From positions 2,046,001-2,110,000 of the forward strand of contig NZ_CP155447.1 of NCBI RefSeq assembly GCF_045290345.1: a stretch of 64,000 nt of DNA, in the 5' to 3' direction. The position numbers were made by a program, and so were the translations under genes. The notes below the pieces were generated by a model. That model did no database searches. It saw only the letters and a list, made by a program, of their open reading frames with translations, and was not told where the DNA came from. Shown piece after piece: positions 16,630 through 25,602 of the stretch; position 1 is the stretch's first letter; every line of letters begins with the position of its first letter. This DNA comes from Singulisphaera sp045290345 (GTDB taxonomy: Bacteria > Planctomycetota > Planctomycetia > Isosphaerales > Isosphaeraceae).

Positions 16630-18981
16630 GTGCTGTTTCAAGGCGATTGTTCGAATGCCGGCTTGCCGCGGCGGCTGTCTCGCTCCTGGTTCGTGACGGC
16701 GGTCCTCACCCTGGTCGTGATCGCAATTGGGCAGGCCACGATCGCCAACGCGGCCGTCACGCGGGAGGAGGTCGAGCGGGCCCTTCGCAATGGGGTTCGC
16801 TACCTGAAGAGCCAGCAACGGGCCGATGGCTCGTGGAGCGACGCGGTGGGCGACGCCCCGAGCGGCACCACCAGCCTGATCACACTGGCACTTTTGACGG
16901 CGGGGGAGCCGGCCAACTCGCCCACCATCACGCGAGCGCTGACGTATCTGCGTGACTTCGGCCCTGATCAACTGAACAACACCTACGCCGTTTCACTCCA
17001 CACGATGGCCCTGGCCGCCGCCGATCCGCAGCAGGATCTTGTGAAGATCACGGCGAATGTTGCATGGCTCGAGAAGGCTCAGATCAAACCGGGCGATCGT
17101 GTCCCCTGGCCCGGTTCATGGACGTATACCGCGACGAAGTCCCAACGGGGCGACAATTCGAACAGCCAGTACGCACTCCTGGGGCTCAACGCGGCGAGCG
17201 AGGTTGGCGTACCGGTTTCACCGCAGGTTTGGACGCTGGCCCGCCGTTACTGGGAAGAATGCCAGCGCGCCGATGGGGGCTGGCCCTATATCGCCGGCGA
17301 CGCACAGGGCTCCACCGGCAGCATGACCTGCGCGGGGATCTCGAGCCTGATCATTACCGGCCTGCAACGGTTCCAGGGACAGGAGACTCTCGAGGGGGAC
17401 GAGATCGCTAACTGTGGGAAGGGGGGCATCAATGTCAACCTTCAGCGCGGTCTCGACTGGATGGCCAGCCACTTCCGGGTGAACGAGAACTTCGGCAACG
17501 GTTTGACCTGGCGCTATTACTACCTCTACGGTTTGGAACGCGCAGGGAGGCTCACAGGCCAGCGTTTCTTCGGCAACCATGACTGGTATCGCGAGGGGGC
17601 CGAACGCCTGGTTCGCGACCAGGATCCGGTCCAGGGATACTGGCAGGGGAATGGCCCCGTCGAGAATTCGCAGTTCATCGTTACCTCCAGTTTCGCGGTC
17701 TTGTACCTGGCCAAGGGGCGTTCGCCGGTCCTGATCAACAAGCTCCGCCACGGCCCGGGCAACGACTGGAACAATGATGTTGACGATATCCGTAACCTCG
17801 TCAGTGTCGTCTCACGCGACTGGAAAGACATCCTCGGCGGGCGGGTTCTGACCTGGCAAGTGGTCGATCCCGACCTGGCCACCGTTGAGGATATGCTGCA
17901 AGCACCGATTGTTTACTTCAACGGCCATCAAGCTCCCGAATTGACTGCGGAAGGGAAGCAGAACCTTCGCTCCTACGTCGAGCAAGGGGGATTCATCTTT
18001 GCCGAGGCCTGCTGCGGCAGGGAGGAGTTCGACCGGGGATTCAAAACGCTGATGAAGGAAATTTTTCCCGACGAGGGTTACGCCCTTCATCCGCTAGCCG
18101 AGGAGCATGCGGTCTGGCGCGCCCGGCACGTGCTGAGCCCCGACGTTCATCCGCTCTGGGGAATCGAGCATGGCTGCCGGACCGTGGTGATCTACTCGCC
18201 GGGAGACCTGTCGTGCTACTGGAACCAGGCGGAGAATAGCCCCGCGAATCCGAGCGTGATCAAGGCTCAGCGGGTCGGCCAGAACGTGGTGGACTATGCC
18301 ACCGGCCGCGAGCTCCCCGCCGACAAATTGGCGGCGCGCGAAGTCCGAGACTTCAAGCCGGAGACTCCCCAGCGCGGGGCCTTGCACATTGCCAAGCTTC
18401 GTCATGCCGGAGACTGGAACATCGCCCCCCTGGCGATCCCGAACCTCACGATCTCATTGAGGCAGAAGCTCGGTCTCGATGTAGTGGTCAACCACAAGGA
18501 ACTCTTTCCCAGCGACCCGAACATCGTCCACTATCCTCTGATCTACCACCACGGCCGCGCTGGATTCACGTTTTCCAAAGAGGATATGGATAAGATCCGA
18601 ATGCATCTGGATCCGGGAGGTGGAACGCTTTTCGCCGACGCCGCCTGCGGCAGCCCTGCCTTCGACGCAAGCTTCCGCAAGTTCGTCGCCACCATGCTCC
18701 CCAACCACCCGCTCGTTCCGATCCCTCGGGACGACGAGATCTACACGAAAAAGGTAGGCTTCGACCTCTCCGACGTCCAGTACACCAAAGCGGCCGGGGG
18801 CGGCCGTGACGTTCCTCAACTCGAAGGGATCAAGATCGATGGCCACTGGGCCGTCATCTACTCGAAATACGATATTGGCTGCGCCCTGGAGCGTCATCAA
18901 GGACTTGACTGCAAAGGGTACGTCCCTGAGAGCGCTCTCAGGATTGCCACGAACATCGTGATCTATTCGACGTTGCCGTGA
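16630..18981 (+). CDS. Secreted alpha/alpha-toroid (squalene cyclase-like) protein with DUF4159 region
   Basis: A 783-residue exported protein. A signal sequence lies at about residues 19-41 (cleavage near ANA-AVT). Residues of about 45-370 form a prenyltransferase/squalene-cyclase-like alpha/alpha toroid, with QW-type repeats such as YLKSQQRADGSWSD and CQRADGGWPYIAG. From about 385 there is a DUF4159-like part (IVYFNGHQAPELTAEGKQNL, EACCGREEFDRGF), followed from about 585 by a second similar unit (YPLIYHHGRAGFTFSKEDMD, ADAACGSPAFDASF). Architectures like this are common in planctomycetes; their function is unknown. It is probably not a terpene cyclase, because it is exported and I see no DxDD motif. 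The start is GTG at 16630, with a weak ribosome site. Confidence 0.85.
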   Translation: MLFQGDCSNAGLPRRLSRSWFVTAVLTLVVIAIGQATIANAAVTREEVERALRNGVRYLKSQQRADGSWSDAVGDAPSGTTSLITLALLTAGEPANSPTITRALTYLRDFGPDQLNNTYAVSLHTMALAAADPQQDLVKITANVAWLEKAQIKPGDRVPWPGSWTYTATKSQRGDNSNSQYALLGLNAASEVGVPVSPQVWTLARRYWEECQRADGGWPYIAGDAQGSTGSMTCAGISSLIITGLQRFQGQETLEGDEIANCGKGGINVNLQRGLDWMASHFRVNENFGNGLTWRYYYLYGLERAGRLTGQRFFGNHDWYREGAERLVRDQDPVQGYWQGNGPVENSQFIVTSSFAVLYLAKGRSPVLINKLRHGPGNDWNNDVDDIRNLVSVVSRDWKDILGGRVLTWQVVDPDLATVEDMLQAPIVYFNGHQAPELTAEGKQNLRSYVEQGGFIFAEACCGREEFDRGFKTLMKEIFPDEGYALHPLAEEHAVWRARHVLSPDVHPLWGIEHGCRTVVIYSPGDLSCYWNQAENSPANPSVIKAQRVGQNVVDYATGRELPADKLAAREVRDFKPETPQRGALHIAKLRHAGDWNIAPLAIPNLTISLRQKLGLDVVVNHKELFPSDPNIVHYPLIYHHGRAGFTFSKEDMDKIRMHLDPGGGTLFADAACGSPAFDASFRKFVATMLPNHPLVPIPRDDEIYTKKVGFDLSDVQYTKAAGGGRDVPQLEGIKIDGHWAVIYSKYDIGCALERHQGLDCKGYVPESALRIATNIVIYSTLP

Positions 18982-19090
18982 GCGTTTCCCACGTGAAGCC
19001 AGGAAAGAGGCGGGCAGTAAGGTTAGGCTATGCCGAAGTGTAAGCAGTTATGTTTGTTGAATTGGTTTGCAGTTGGGGGGGCGGATTCCT

Positions 19091-19165
19091 CCCGTAGGTA
19101 AGCACAGTTCACTGTCCCTATCTCCTTGATCATGAAGGGAGGTTGGGATGGTGGGCTGCGCCCCG
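19091..19165. repeat. Degenerate copy of the CCCGTAGG palindromic repeat
   Basis: Shares CCCGTAGG, TATCTCC, GGAGGTT and GATGGTGGGCTG in the same order and spacing as the palindrome at 7162-7243, but its arms have diverged. Confidence 0.65.
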
Positions 19166-19246
19166 ACTCCATCAGCTCTCCTTGGAGTTGCACCCAACGA
19201 AGGGGAAATGGGGGGCTGGTTCGGTTGGAATGGTCGTATCCTCTCG

Positions 19247-19375
19247 GCCGGTCGCAATTCCTCGGGCTCGCGCCGAACCCGAGGGAAATACGGCCGGGCC
19301 GGCCGTTCTACTACAAATCAACTGGGTGCAATAACCGCGATAATCCTCGGTGCTTTCGCTCTGTCGCGGATCAAC
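19247..19375 (+). repeat. Truncated copy of a dispersed inverted-repeat element
   Basis: Aligns closely with the reverse complement of 23891-24075: CAATTCCTCGGG, TACGGCCGGGCCGGCCG, AATCCTCGGT and TTTCGCTCTGTCGCGGATC occur in the same order. The right terminal repeat is present; the left one is not recognisable. Confidence 0.75.
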
Positions 19376-19664
19376 CGATCTTGTTGAGATCGATGGAGCG
19401 CCCTCAGGGGGCGGCCACCCGATTGTTGCTCCCCCCATTCGTTTGGAGGTGGCCATTCGCCGATGCGCTGGCTAGACTCGTCGGATTAATATTGTAAAGT
19501 GAGTCGTGTGAGCACGCGGTGAATTGACAGGGGCGTCTGTGCCCAGGGCGATCCGTGGGGTGATAAGAAAATGCGGATTGGGTGATCGCCGCTCTGTGAG
19601 GGAGAGAGCCGCTTGCGCTCGCACTTGATTGATTCCCCATGCACAGGCCACCGGAGTGGACCCG

Positions 19665-22043
19665 ATGATCTCCGTCCGATTCACCTACCTAACCGGCTTG
19701 AAGCGGAGGATCTTTCGTAACGCCCGGCTCGCCGGGAGCTGGAACGGCTGGGCTGAACTACCGATGACGGAGATCAGGGCCGAGGACGGGTGCCCCGGGT
19801 TCACGGCGACGGTCGAGTTCAATGACTCCGAAGCGGGCCGGGAGCACCGCTGGGGCGTGCGGTTCGACGGCCCCGGAGGGGCGAACATGTGGGCGATCAA
19901 CCTTGAGGTGTCTGATGGCGAGTCGCAGGATCGCTTCCGCACCGTCACGCTTCCGGGCCCGGGCGGCTCGGCTGAAGCGCGGTACTACTTCACCGATAGT
20001 CGTCGCCTGGGGGCGCAGAAAACCTACGCGGTCGGCTCGGAGCCACCCGATCTGAAGTTCGCGGTCTGGGCTCCGAATGCCAGGTCGGTTGAGGTTGTCT
20101 TCGGCAGGCTTGACAATGGGTACATCACGGATGGTGGAGTGGGAATCGACCCTGCAAAACCTCGGATCGCCCTCGCCCGGGGGACCGACGGCCTCTGGGA
20201 GAGTGCGCCGGTGAGCGGCTTCTCCGGGTATGTCGGTCTTCCCTACATGTTTCGGATTGAGAATGCCCAGGGCAATATCGTTTATCGTACAGATATTCAT
20301 TCTCGCTGGCAGCTCGGGCGTGGGGACAGGAACCCGGTGAAGACGAGCTGGGACGGCAATCCCGACACGCTCGACGGGACCGTGAGTTGCAGTGTGATCA
20401 TCGATCAAGACATCGTGCGGAAGGAGTTCGAGCCGGCGACCTCGCCTCCCCATCAGATCAGCGACCAGGATTTCTGGGCGATCGACTACCCGCACGGTCT
20501 TCTCGGACCAACCGAGATCCAGGATCTTGTCATCTATGAGCTGCACATCGGCTCGCTCGGCTATCCCGGGAGAGGCCCCGGCACGCTCGCCGACGCCATG
20601 GACCTGCTCGATTACCTTTCGGACCTCGGGGTTAACGCCGTTGAGTTGCTTCCGATCTCGGAGTTTTCCGGCAACCTGGGCTGGGGCTACGGCGATACGC
20701 ACCACTTTGTCATCGAGTCGAGCGCCGGGGGGCGAGACAAGTACAAGCACTTCGTCCGCGCCTGTCACCGCCGCGGCATCGCCGTGATCCAGGACGTCGT
20801 CTACAACCACTTCGACCAGGAGGCCGAGCGGGCGGAGTGGGCCTACGACTCGACCAAACCCGAGGAGAACATTTACTACTGGTACGAAGGCCGGAGCACC
20901 GACCATCCGTTTCCGGCCGGCGGCTACCTGGACAACGGATCGTCCGGGTTCACCCCTCGATTTTGGGAAGAGCCAGTCCGGCAGATGTTCATCAGTAGCG
21001 CCGCTGAGTTCATCGAGGAATTCCACGTCGACGGGCTCCGCGTTGATCTCACTCAGGCGATTCATCGCGACAACCGATTGAAGGCGAATGGGTGGAGTGT
21101 CCGGAACGCGAACCTGTTCGGGCAGAAATTTCTCCGCGAGTGGAGCCGGACACTCCGGATGATCCGGCCGGCGGTAATGCTCGTCGCCGAGGACCACACC
21201 GGCTGGGACGCGGTGACGAAGCTGCCGAACGTGGGCGGCCTCGGCTTCGACACGACCTGGTTCGCCGAGTTCTATCACCATCTCATCGGCGATTCAAACA
21301 TGGCTGACGGGGCCGCGCGGCTCCTCCACGAGGCCGGCTTTGGCCATGACGGCCCGCTCGCGATGGAGGACTTCGCCGGGCGGCTCTGGGCGAGCCAGTT
21401 CGCCAAGGTCGCTTACCACGAGTCGCATGACGAAGCGGGAAACGCCGATGGCAGCCTTCGCACGAGCCGGGTCGCGGTGAACGACGCGGCACTCTTCGGC
21501 GCAACCCGGACCTTCGCGGAGGCTCGGAGCCGGGTTGCCGCGGCCCTCTCGATCCTTTCCGCGGCGACCCCGATGTTTTTCATGGGCGAGGAGGTCGTCG
21601 CCCAGAAGCGTTGCAAGTTCGATAATATCGCCACGAGCAAGGAAGACCTCAAGGGCGAGCGGACCGGCAATGGGGCGAAAATGTTCCGCTATTACCAGGA
21701 CCTCATCCGCCTTCGCCGGGCGAATCCCGCCGTCCGCTCGCACTCCATCGACGTCGTCCACGTCCTTGGCGCCAACCGTGTGATTGCCTTCACTCGCAGG
21801 CAGGGGAGCCATCAACTGCTGATCGTCGCGAGCCTGAACAACCGCCCGTTCGAGCAGGGGTACGTTATCCAGACGGGGTCGGATCGCTTGCCGTCGGGGC
21901 TCTGGCTGGAGACGTTCAATAGTGACGCCGGCATCTACGGGGGAGGAAACGTCGGCAATTACGGCGCCGCTATTCCTTGTAACGGTGGCCGGATCGAGCT
22001 CAAAATCCCCGCGAATGGGGTTCTTGTTCTGCAGCGGTTGTAA
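19665..22043 (+). CDS. GH13 alpha-amylase family protein, branching-enzyme-like
   Basis: A 792-residue glycosyl hydrolase family 13 protein. The N-terminal part (about 1-80 and 110-220) has CBM48-like beta-sandwich features (ARLAGSWNGW, KFAVWAPNARSVEVVF). The catalytic barrel has all four GH13 regions: DVVYNH, GLRVDL (nucleophile Asp), LVAEDH (acid Glu) and YHESHD. This resembles glycogen branching enzyme or trehalohydrolase-type proteins, so it would remodel alpha-glucan; I cannot decide between transglycosylase and hydrolase. No glycogen synthase or treYZ gene is adjacent. The ATG at 19665 has GGAG eight bases upstream. Confidence 0.9.
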   Translation: MISVRFTYLTGLKRRIFRNARLAGSWNGWAELPMTEIRAEDGCPGFTATVEFNDSEAGREHRWGVRFDGPGGANMWAINLEVSDGESQDRFRTVTLPGPGGSAEARYYFTDSRRLGAQKTYAVGSEPPDLKFAVWAPNARSVEVVFGRLDNGYITDGGVGIDPAKPRIALARGTDGLWESAPVSGFSGYVGLPYMFRIENAQGNIVYRTDIHSRWQLGRGDRNPVKTSWDGNPDTLDGTVSCSVIIDQDIVRKEFEPATSPPHQISDQDFWAIDYPHGLLGPTEIQDLVIYELHIGSLGYPGRGPGTLADAMDLLDYLSDLGVNAVELLPISEFSGNLGWGYGDTHHFVIESSAGGRDKYKHFVRACHRRGIAVIQDVVYNHFDQEAERAEWAYDSTKPEENIYYWYEGRSTDHPFPAGGYLDNGSSGFTPRFWEEPVRQMFISSAAEFIEEFHVDGLRVDLTQAIHRDNRLKANGWSVRNANLFGQKFLREWSRTLRMIRPAVMLVAEDHTGWDAVTKLPNVGGLGFDTTWFAEFYHHLIGDSNMADGAARLLHEAGFGHDGPLAMEDFAGRLWASQFAKVAYHESHDEAGNADGSLRTSRVAVNDAALFGATRTFAEARSRVAAALSILSAATPMFFMGEEVVAQKRCKFDNIATSKEDLKGERTGNGAKMFRYYQDLIRLRRANPAVRSHSIDVVHVLGANRVIAFTRRQGSHQLLIVASLNNRPFEQGYVIQTGSDRLPSGLWLETFNSDAGIYGGGNVGNYGAAIPCNGGRIELKIPANGVLVLQRL

Positions 22044-22133
22044 TTGCCGGCGCCTCCCAGTCCTTGAACCTGACGCGAGGGCCATCGCTTGAGAGGGAAC
22101 AGGGCTGGGTGACTGAATCCGCGGCTCGTTCCC

Positions 22134-23477
22134 TCAGATCACTTCACGGATCGGTTCGAAGTTGTCGAGCAGGTACATGGGCCGGCCGTTGCGGTCGGGG
22201 ACGGAGGTATCGGGGGCGATGCCGAGGTTGTGGTAGAGGGTCGCGAACACGCTCTGGAAGGTGACGGGGCGGTCCCTGGGGCCTTCGCCATTGCGGTCGG
22301 TCGAGCCGATGACTTGCCCGGTCCGCATTCCGCCGCCGGCGAGGAGCGCGAAGGAAACCTGCGGCCAGTGGTCGCGGCCGGCCGCCTTGTTGATCTTCGG
22401 GGTCCGGCCGAACTCGCCCCAGACGACGACGGAGACGTCCTTGTCGAGACCACGCATGTGCAGGTCTTCGATCAAGGTGGAGAGGGCCGCGTCGAGCTTG
22501 GGGATTCGTTGGGCGCAGGATGCGAAGTTGTCGCTATGTGTATCCCAGCGTCCGAACGAGATCGTCACGCAACGGGCTCCGGCTTCGACGAGTCGCCGGG
22601 CCATCAAGAACTGGTCGTTACAGCACGGGGGACCGTCGGCTTCGTTGGTCATGTCGCCGTAGCCGTACTTGGCGCGGAGCTTCGGGTCTTCCCTGGTGAC
22701 GTCAAGCGCCTGGAAGAGTTTGCCCGAGCTGAGAATGTCGAAGGCACGGTGAGTGAACGAGTCCAACCCACCGATGGCCTCGTCGGACTCGAGGTGACGG
22801 CGGAGCGAGTCGAGTTCGCCCAGAAGGGTTCGGCGGCCGCCGAGCCGGCCCTGGTCGAGGTTGAAGGTTGGCTCGGCGGAGGCGACCGCCTCGGCGCGGA
22901 ATGGGCTGAACGGCGAGTGGGCCATGCCGAGGTAGCCGGGTTCGCCGGGATTGCTCCAGGGCTGATGGCTCGTCTTCGGTGAGAGGCCGACAAACGGCGG
23001 GACCGACGGTTCGACCGGCCCTCTGAGCTTGGAGAGGATTGCCCCCAGGCTGGGTCGGCCCCCCTGGACCTTGCTGATCGTGTCGGTGTAGCCGGTGAGG
23101 CACTGGCCGGCCGAGTGGTCGCCGTGGGCGCCGACCATGGTGCGGATGACCGCCACTTTATCCATCATGGTGGCAAGCCGGGGCATGTGCTCGCAGATTT
23201 CGAGGCCTGGTACATTGGTCGCGATCGGCCGGTACTCGCCCCGAATCTCGGCCGGCGCATTCATCTTCAGATCGAACATGTCCTGGTGCGGGGGACCGCC
23301 GGCCAGGAAGACCATGATGATGGCCTTGTTGGACGAGGCGATTGAGGCCTGCGCCTCCGCTCGCAAGATCCCTGGGAGTGAGAGTCCCCCCAAGGCCAAT
23401 CCGCCGATCTTGAGGAAATCGCGTCGGCTGACGCCGTCACAGTACTTGCCTCGTGCACCGCCGCCGATGTTCAGCAT
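22134..23477 (-). CDS. DUF1501 domain-containing protein
   Basis: A 447-residue protein of the DUF1501 family, abundant in planctomycetes. It begins with a twin-arginine signal (SRRDFLKIGGLALGG, about 17-31), so it is probably exported folded. Sulfatase-like fold features follow: IIMVFLAGGPPHQDMFDLK near 53-71 and DVSVVVWGEFGRTPKINKAAGRDHWP near 348-373, the latter close to the alkaline phosphatase superfamily metal site. DUF1501 genes usually pair with a DUF1549/DUF1553 cytochrome-like gene; none is present here. AGGAGGG lies seven bases before the ATG. It converges with the GH13 gene. Confidence 0.93.
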   Translation of the reverse strand: MLNIGGGARGKYCDGVSRRDFLKIGGLALGGLSLPGILRAEAQASIASSNKAIIMVFLAGGPPHQDMFDLKMNAPAEIRGEYRPIATNVPGLEICEHMPRLATMMDKVAVIRTMVGAHGDHSAGQCLTGYTDTISKVQGGRPSLGAILSKLRGPVEPSVPPFVGLSPKTSHQPWSNPGEPGYLGMAHSPFSPFRAEAVASAEPTFNLDQGRLGGRRTLLGELDSLRRHLESDEAIGGLDSFTHRAFDILSSGKLFQALDVTREDPKLRAKYGYGDMTNEADGPPCCNDQFLMARRLVEAGARCVTISFGRWDTHSDNFASCAQRIPKLDAALSTLIEDLHMRGLDKDVSVVVWGEFGRTPKINKAAGRDHWPQVSFALLAGGGMRTGQVIGSTDRNGEGPRDRPVTFQSVFATLYHNLGIAPDTSVPDRNGRPMYLLDNFEPIREVI

Positions 23478-23890
23478 GCGTTGTCCCTCCTCGGGGTCAC
23501 GGTCGGACTGACAAGTCGCACCGTCGCGAGCGACGGCGCAGAACGATCGGCACCCGAACGATGATCACGCGGATCGCCGAGAATGCATAGGTTCTGATGA
23601 AAATGGCTAAACGGGTGCACGTTTTGCGTGTCCCGTGGCCAGGGGAGCGACTGACGCCCAATCTCACGTTGAGGACGCCACGGGACGTTCGATCCCGTGG
23701 TCAACGGCTGTCAATGGAGGGATAATCCTGACAGTTCGCACTGCCGTCAGGATTGTTCAACGCTAGTATGCGTCAGCAAATGGCGGATCACAAGCACCTG
23801 TTTTTCAACATCGGCATTTTGCGGGCCCCGCTTGTGCCGGAGTCTCGGGAGTGTGCTTGGGCCGTGCCCCGCGTGGCCAAGCAAAAAGCG

Positions 23891-24075
23891 ACGATCCGCG
23901 ACCGAGCGAAAGTACCGAGGATTCTTGCGGTTTCCGCCATGGGTGAATTTGCAGTAGCACGGCCGGCCCGGCCGTAATTCTCTCGGGTCGGCGCAAACCC
24001 GAGGAATTGCCCTGGGCCGCGGGGAATTCTACCGGGCCGGAAATGCAGGCTGATTCTCGCCCACTCGCAGATCGT
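23891..24075 (-). repeat. Dispersed inverted-repeat element, long form
   Basis: Bounded by ACGATCCGCGAC at 23891 and CTCGCAGATCGT ending at 24075, which are inverted matches at 10 of 12 positions. It is about 185 bp, because it carries an extra internal GC-rich segment (CGGCCGGCCCGGCCG palindrome) compared with the 116-bp copies near 52.3 and 59.3 kb. Confidence 0.8.
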
Positions 24076-24079
24076 TGAG

Positions 24080-24128
24080 AAAAAAAAAGAGGCCCCCCGC
24101 GCCCTCGAAGTTCGAGAGCGGGGGAGCC
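24080..24128 (-). terminator. Rho-independent terminator of the Gfo/Idh/MocA gene
   Basis: On the minus strand a GC-rich hairpin (GGCTCCCCCGCTCTCGA paired with TCGAGGGCGCGGGGGGCC, with two small mismatches) is followed by a long T run (A run at 24080-24088 on the plus strand). Confidence 0.85.
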
Positions 24129-24159
24129 TTGCGTGTGGCTGGCGAAGCGGCGAGCTCGC

Positions 24160-25452
24160 TCAGACGAACTTGGTGACACCAGGCCGGGCGATGGGATGTT
24201 GCGGGGCATCGCCCCAGACATAGGCGGCCGGTGACAGATTCTCTTTGGAATTGAGCGCCTGTTCCCAGGTGATGACCTCGCCGGTGTAGCAGGTCATCCG
24301 GCCCATGATGGCCAGCAGGGTGCTCCGGGCCGCGTACTCGCCGTTATTGATCGGCTTGCCCGCGCGGATCGCGGCGAACATTTCGTTGTGCTCGGACTGA
24401 TACATGTCGGGCTTTGAGCCGCGGTAGCGCCAGGGCTTCTCGCCGGTGATCCGGGGGCCCGAGGTTTCGCCGAACACGTCGCAGGTTCCCTTGGCCCCCA
24501 GGACGTAGTCCTTGACCTGCTGGGCCGAACCGCGCCAGTGGCGGCAGGTGTGGTAGCCCCGGACGTTGTTGGGGTATTCGTAAACGATCGAGAAGTGATC
24601 GAAGATATTGCCATACTTCGGTTCGGTGCGCACCTGGCGTCCGCCCGATCCCCAGCACTTGATGGGGGGCTCGTCGCCCAGGGCCCAGGCCATGGTGTCG
24701 ATGCCGTGGACAGCCTGCTCGACGATGTGGTCGCCGCTAAGCCAGGTGTAGTAGTACCAGTTGCGCATCTGGTACTCCATGTCCGACTTGACTTCGTCGC
24801 GAGTGACCACGGGCTCCCAGACGCCACCGGAGTTATAAGTGGTCTGGACGGCGACGATGTTGCCGATGTCGCCACCGTGAACCCGCTTCATGGCTTCGCG
24901 TCGCGGCTCGTAATAGCGCCAGCAGAGGCCGGAGACGACCGAGAGGTTCTTCTTCTTGGCTTCCTCACAGGTCTGGAGCACGGACCTGACGCCGGGGGCG
25001 TCGGTGGCGACCGGCTTCTCGACGAACATGTGCTTGCCCTTTTCCACGGCGTAGGCCATGTGGATCGGGCGGAAGTGGGGGGTGGTCGTCAGCAGGACGA
25101 CGTCGACCTGGTCGATCACGTTCTTGTAGGCGTCGAAACCGATGTACTGCCGATCGGGGGGCACGTCGACCCGGTCGGCGACGGTGGACCCCTTCAAGGT
25201 CGACAGGCTCCCTTCGAGCCTGTTTTCGAAGGCATCAGCCATGGCGACGAGCTTGACGTTCGAATCGGCGGTGAGGGCCTGCACGGCTGCGCCGGTGCCT
25301 CGTCCTCCACATCCGACCAGGCCGACCTTGATGATATCGCTTCCCGCAGCGTGGGCGTTCGTGTGGAGGGCGAACTGGGCCGCCGAGCTTGCGGCCACCG
25401 CGGCGGCCGACTGCTTCACGAACGTGCGCCGCGAGGGGTGAGAGTCGCGCAT
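24160..25452 (-). CDS. Gfo/Idh/MocA family oxidoreductase with twin-arginine signal
   Basis: A 430-residue NAD(P)-dependent oxidoreductase of the Gfo/Idh/MocA family. A twin-arginine leader (SRRTFVKQSAAAVAASSA, about 7-24) predicts export of the folded, cofactor-loaded protein. The Rossmann motif VGLVGCGGRGTGAAV follows at about 43-57, and the EKPVATD catalytic-lysine motif at about 142-148. The second domain contains the family-typical WYYYTWLSGDHIVEQAVHGIDTM stretch. Exported members are numerous in planctomycetes and are thought to act on sugars. The ATG at 25452 has GGAG nine bases upstream; ten extra residues in the longer frame would push the twin-Arg motif inward. Confidence 0.93.
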   Translation of the reverse strand: MRDSHPSRRTFVKQSAAAVAASSAAQFALHTNAHAAGSDIIKVGLVGCGGRGTGAAVQALTADSNVKLVAMADAFENRLEGSLSTLKGSTVADRVDVPPDRQYIGFDAYKNVIDQVDVVLLTTTPHFRPIHMAYAVEKGKHMFVEKPVATDAPGVRSVLQTCEEAKKKNLSVVSGLCWRYYEPRREAMKRVHGGDIGNIVAVQTTYNSGGVWEPVVTRDEVKSDMEYQMRNWYYYTWLSGDHIVEQAVHGIDTMAWALGDEPPIKCWGSGGRQVRTEPKYGNIFDHFSIVYEYPNNVRGYHTCRHWRGSAQQVKDYVLGAKGTCDVFGETSGPRITGEKPWRYRGSKPDMYQSEHNEMFAAIRAGKPINNGEYAARSTLLAIMGRMTCYTGEVITWEQALNSKENLSPAAYVWGDAPQHPIARPGVTKFV

Positions 25453-25602
25453 GGAGGGCTTCTCCGTGGGGACAATGGGCATGGGTAGGTGGGTGGGTTG
25501 ATCGATCGCGGCGCTGAGCCGTCGAAGAACCAGGTCGTAGATGTCATTCTGCCAGGCTCAGAGCGAAGTTACAACGACAATGATCCGCGGCCGCCCGGCG
25601 AG

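Larger units (their letters stand above)
18982..19664. other. Repeat-containing intergenic region
   Basis: About 680 bases without a supported gene. It holds a degenerate copy of the CCCGTAGG palindrome (19091-19165) and a truncated copy of the inverted-repeat element (about 19247-19375). Small open frames here follow the repeats and are not credible genes. Confidence 0.6.
23478..24159. other. Intergenic region with repeat and terminator
   Basis: About 680 bases without a supported gene. It carries a full copy of the inverted-repeat element (23891-24075) and a leftward terminator (24080-24128). The part from 23478 to about 23700 should hold the DUF1501 promoter. Confidence 0.6.

Noticed and set aside
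19758..21281. 507-residue minus-strand open frame
   Set aside because: It is antisense to the GH13 gene, whose four catalytic regions prove the plus strand is coding.
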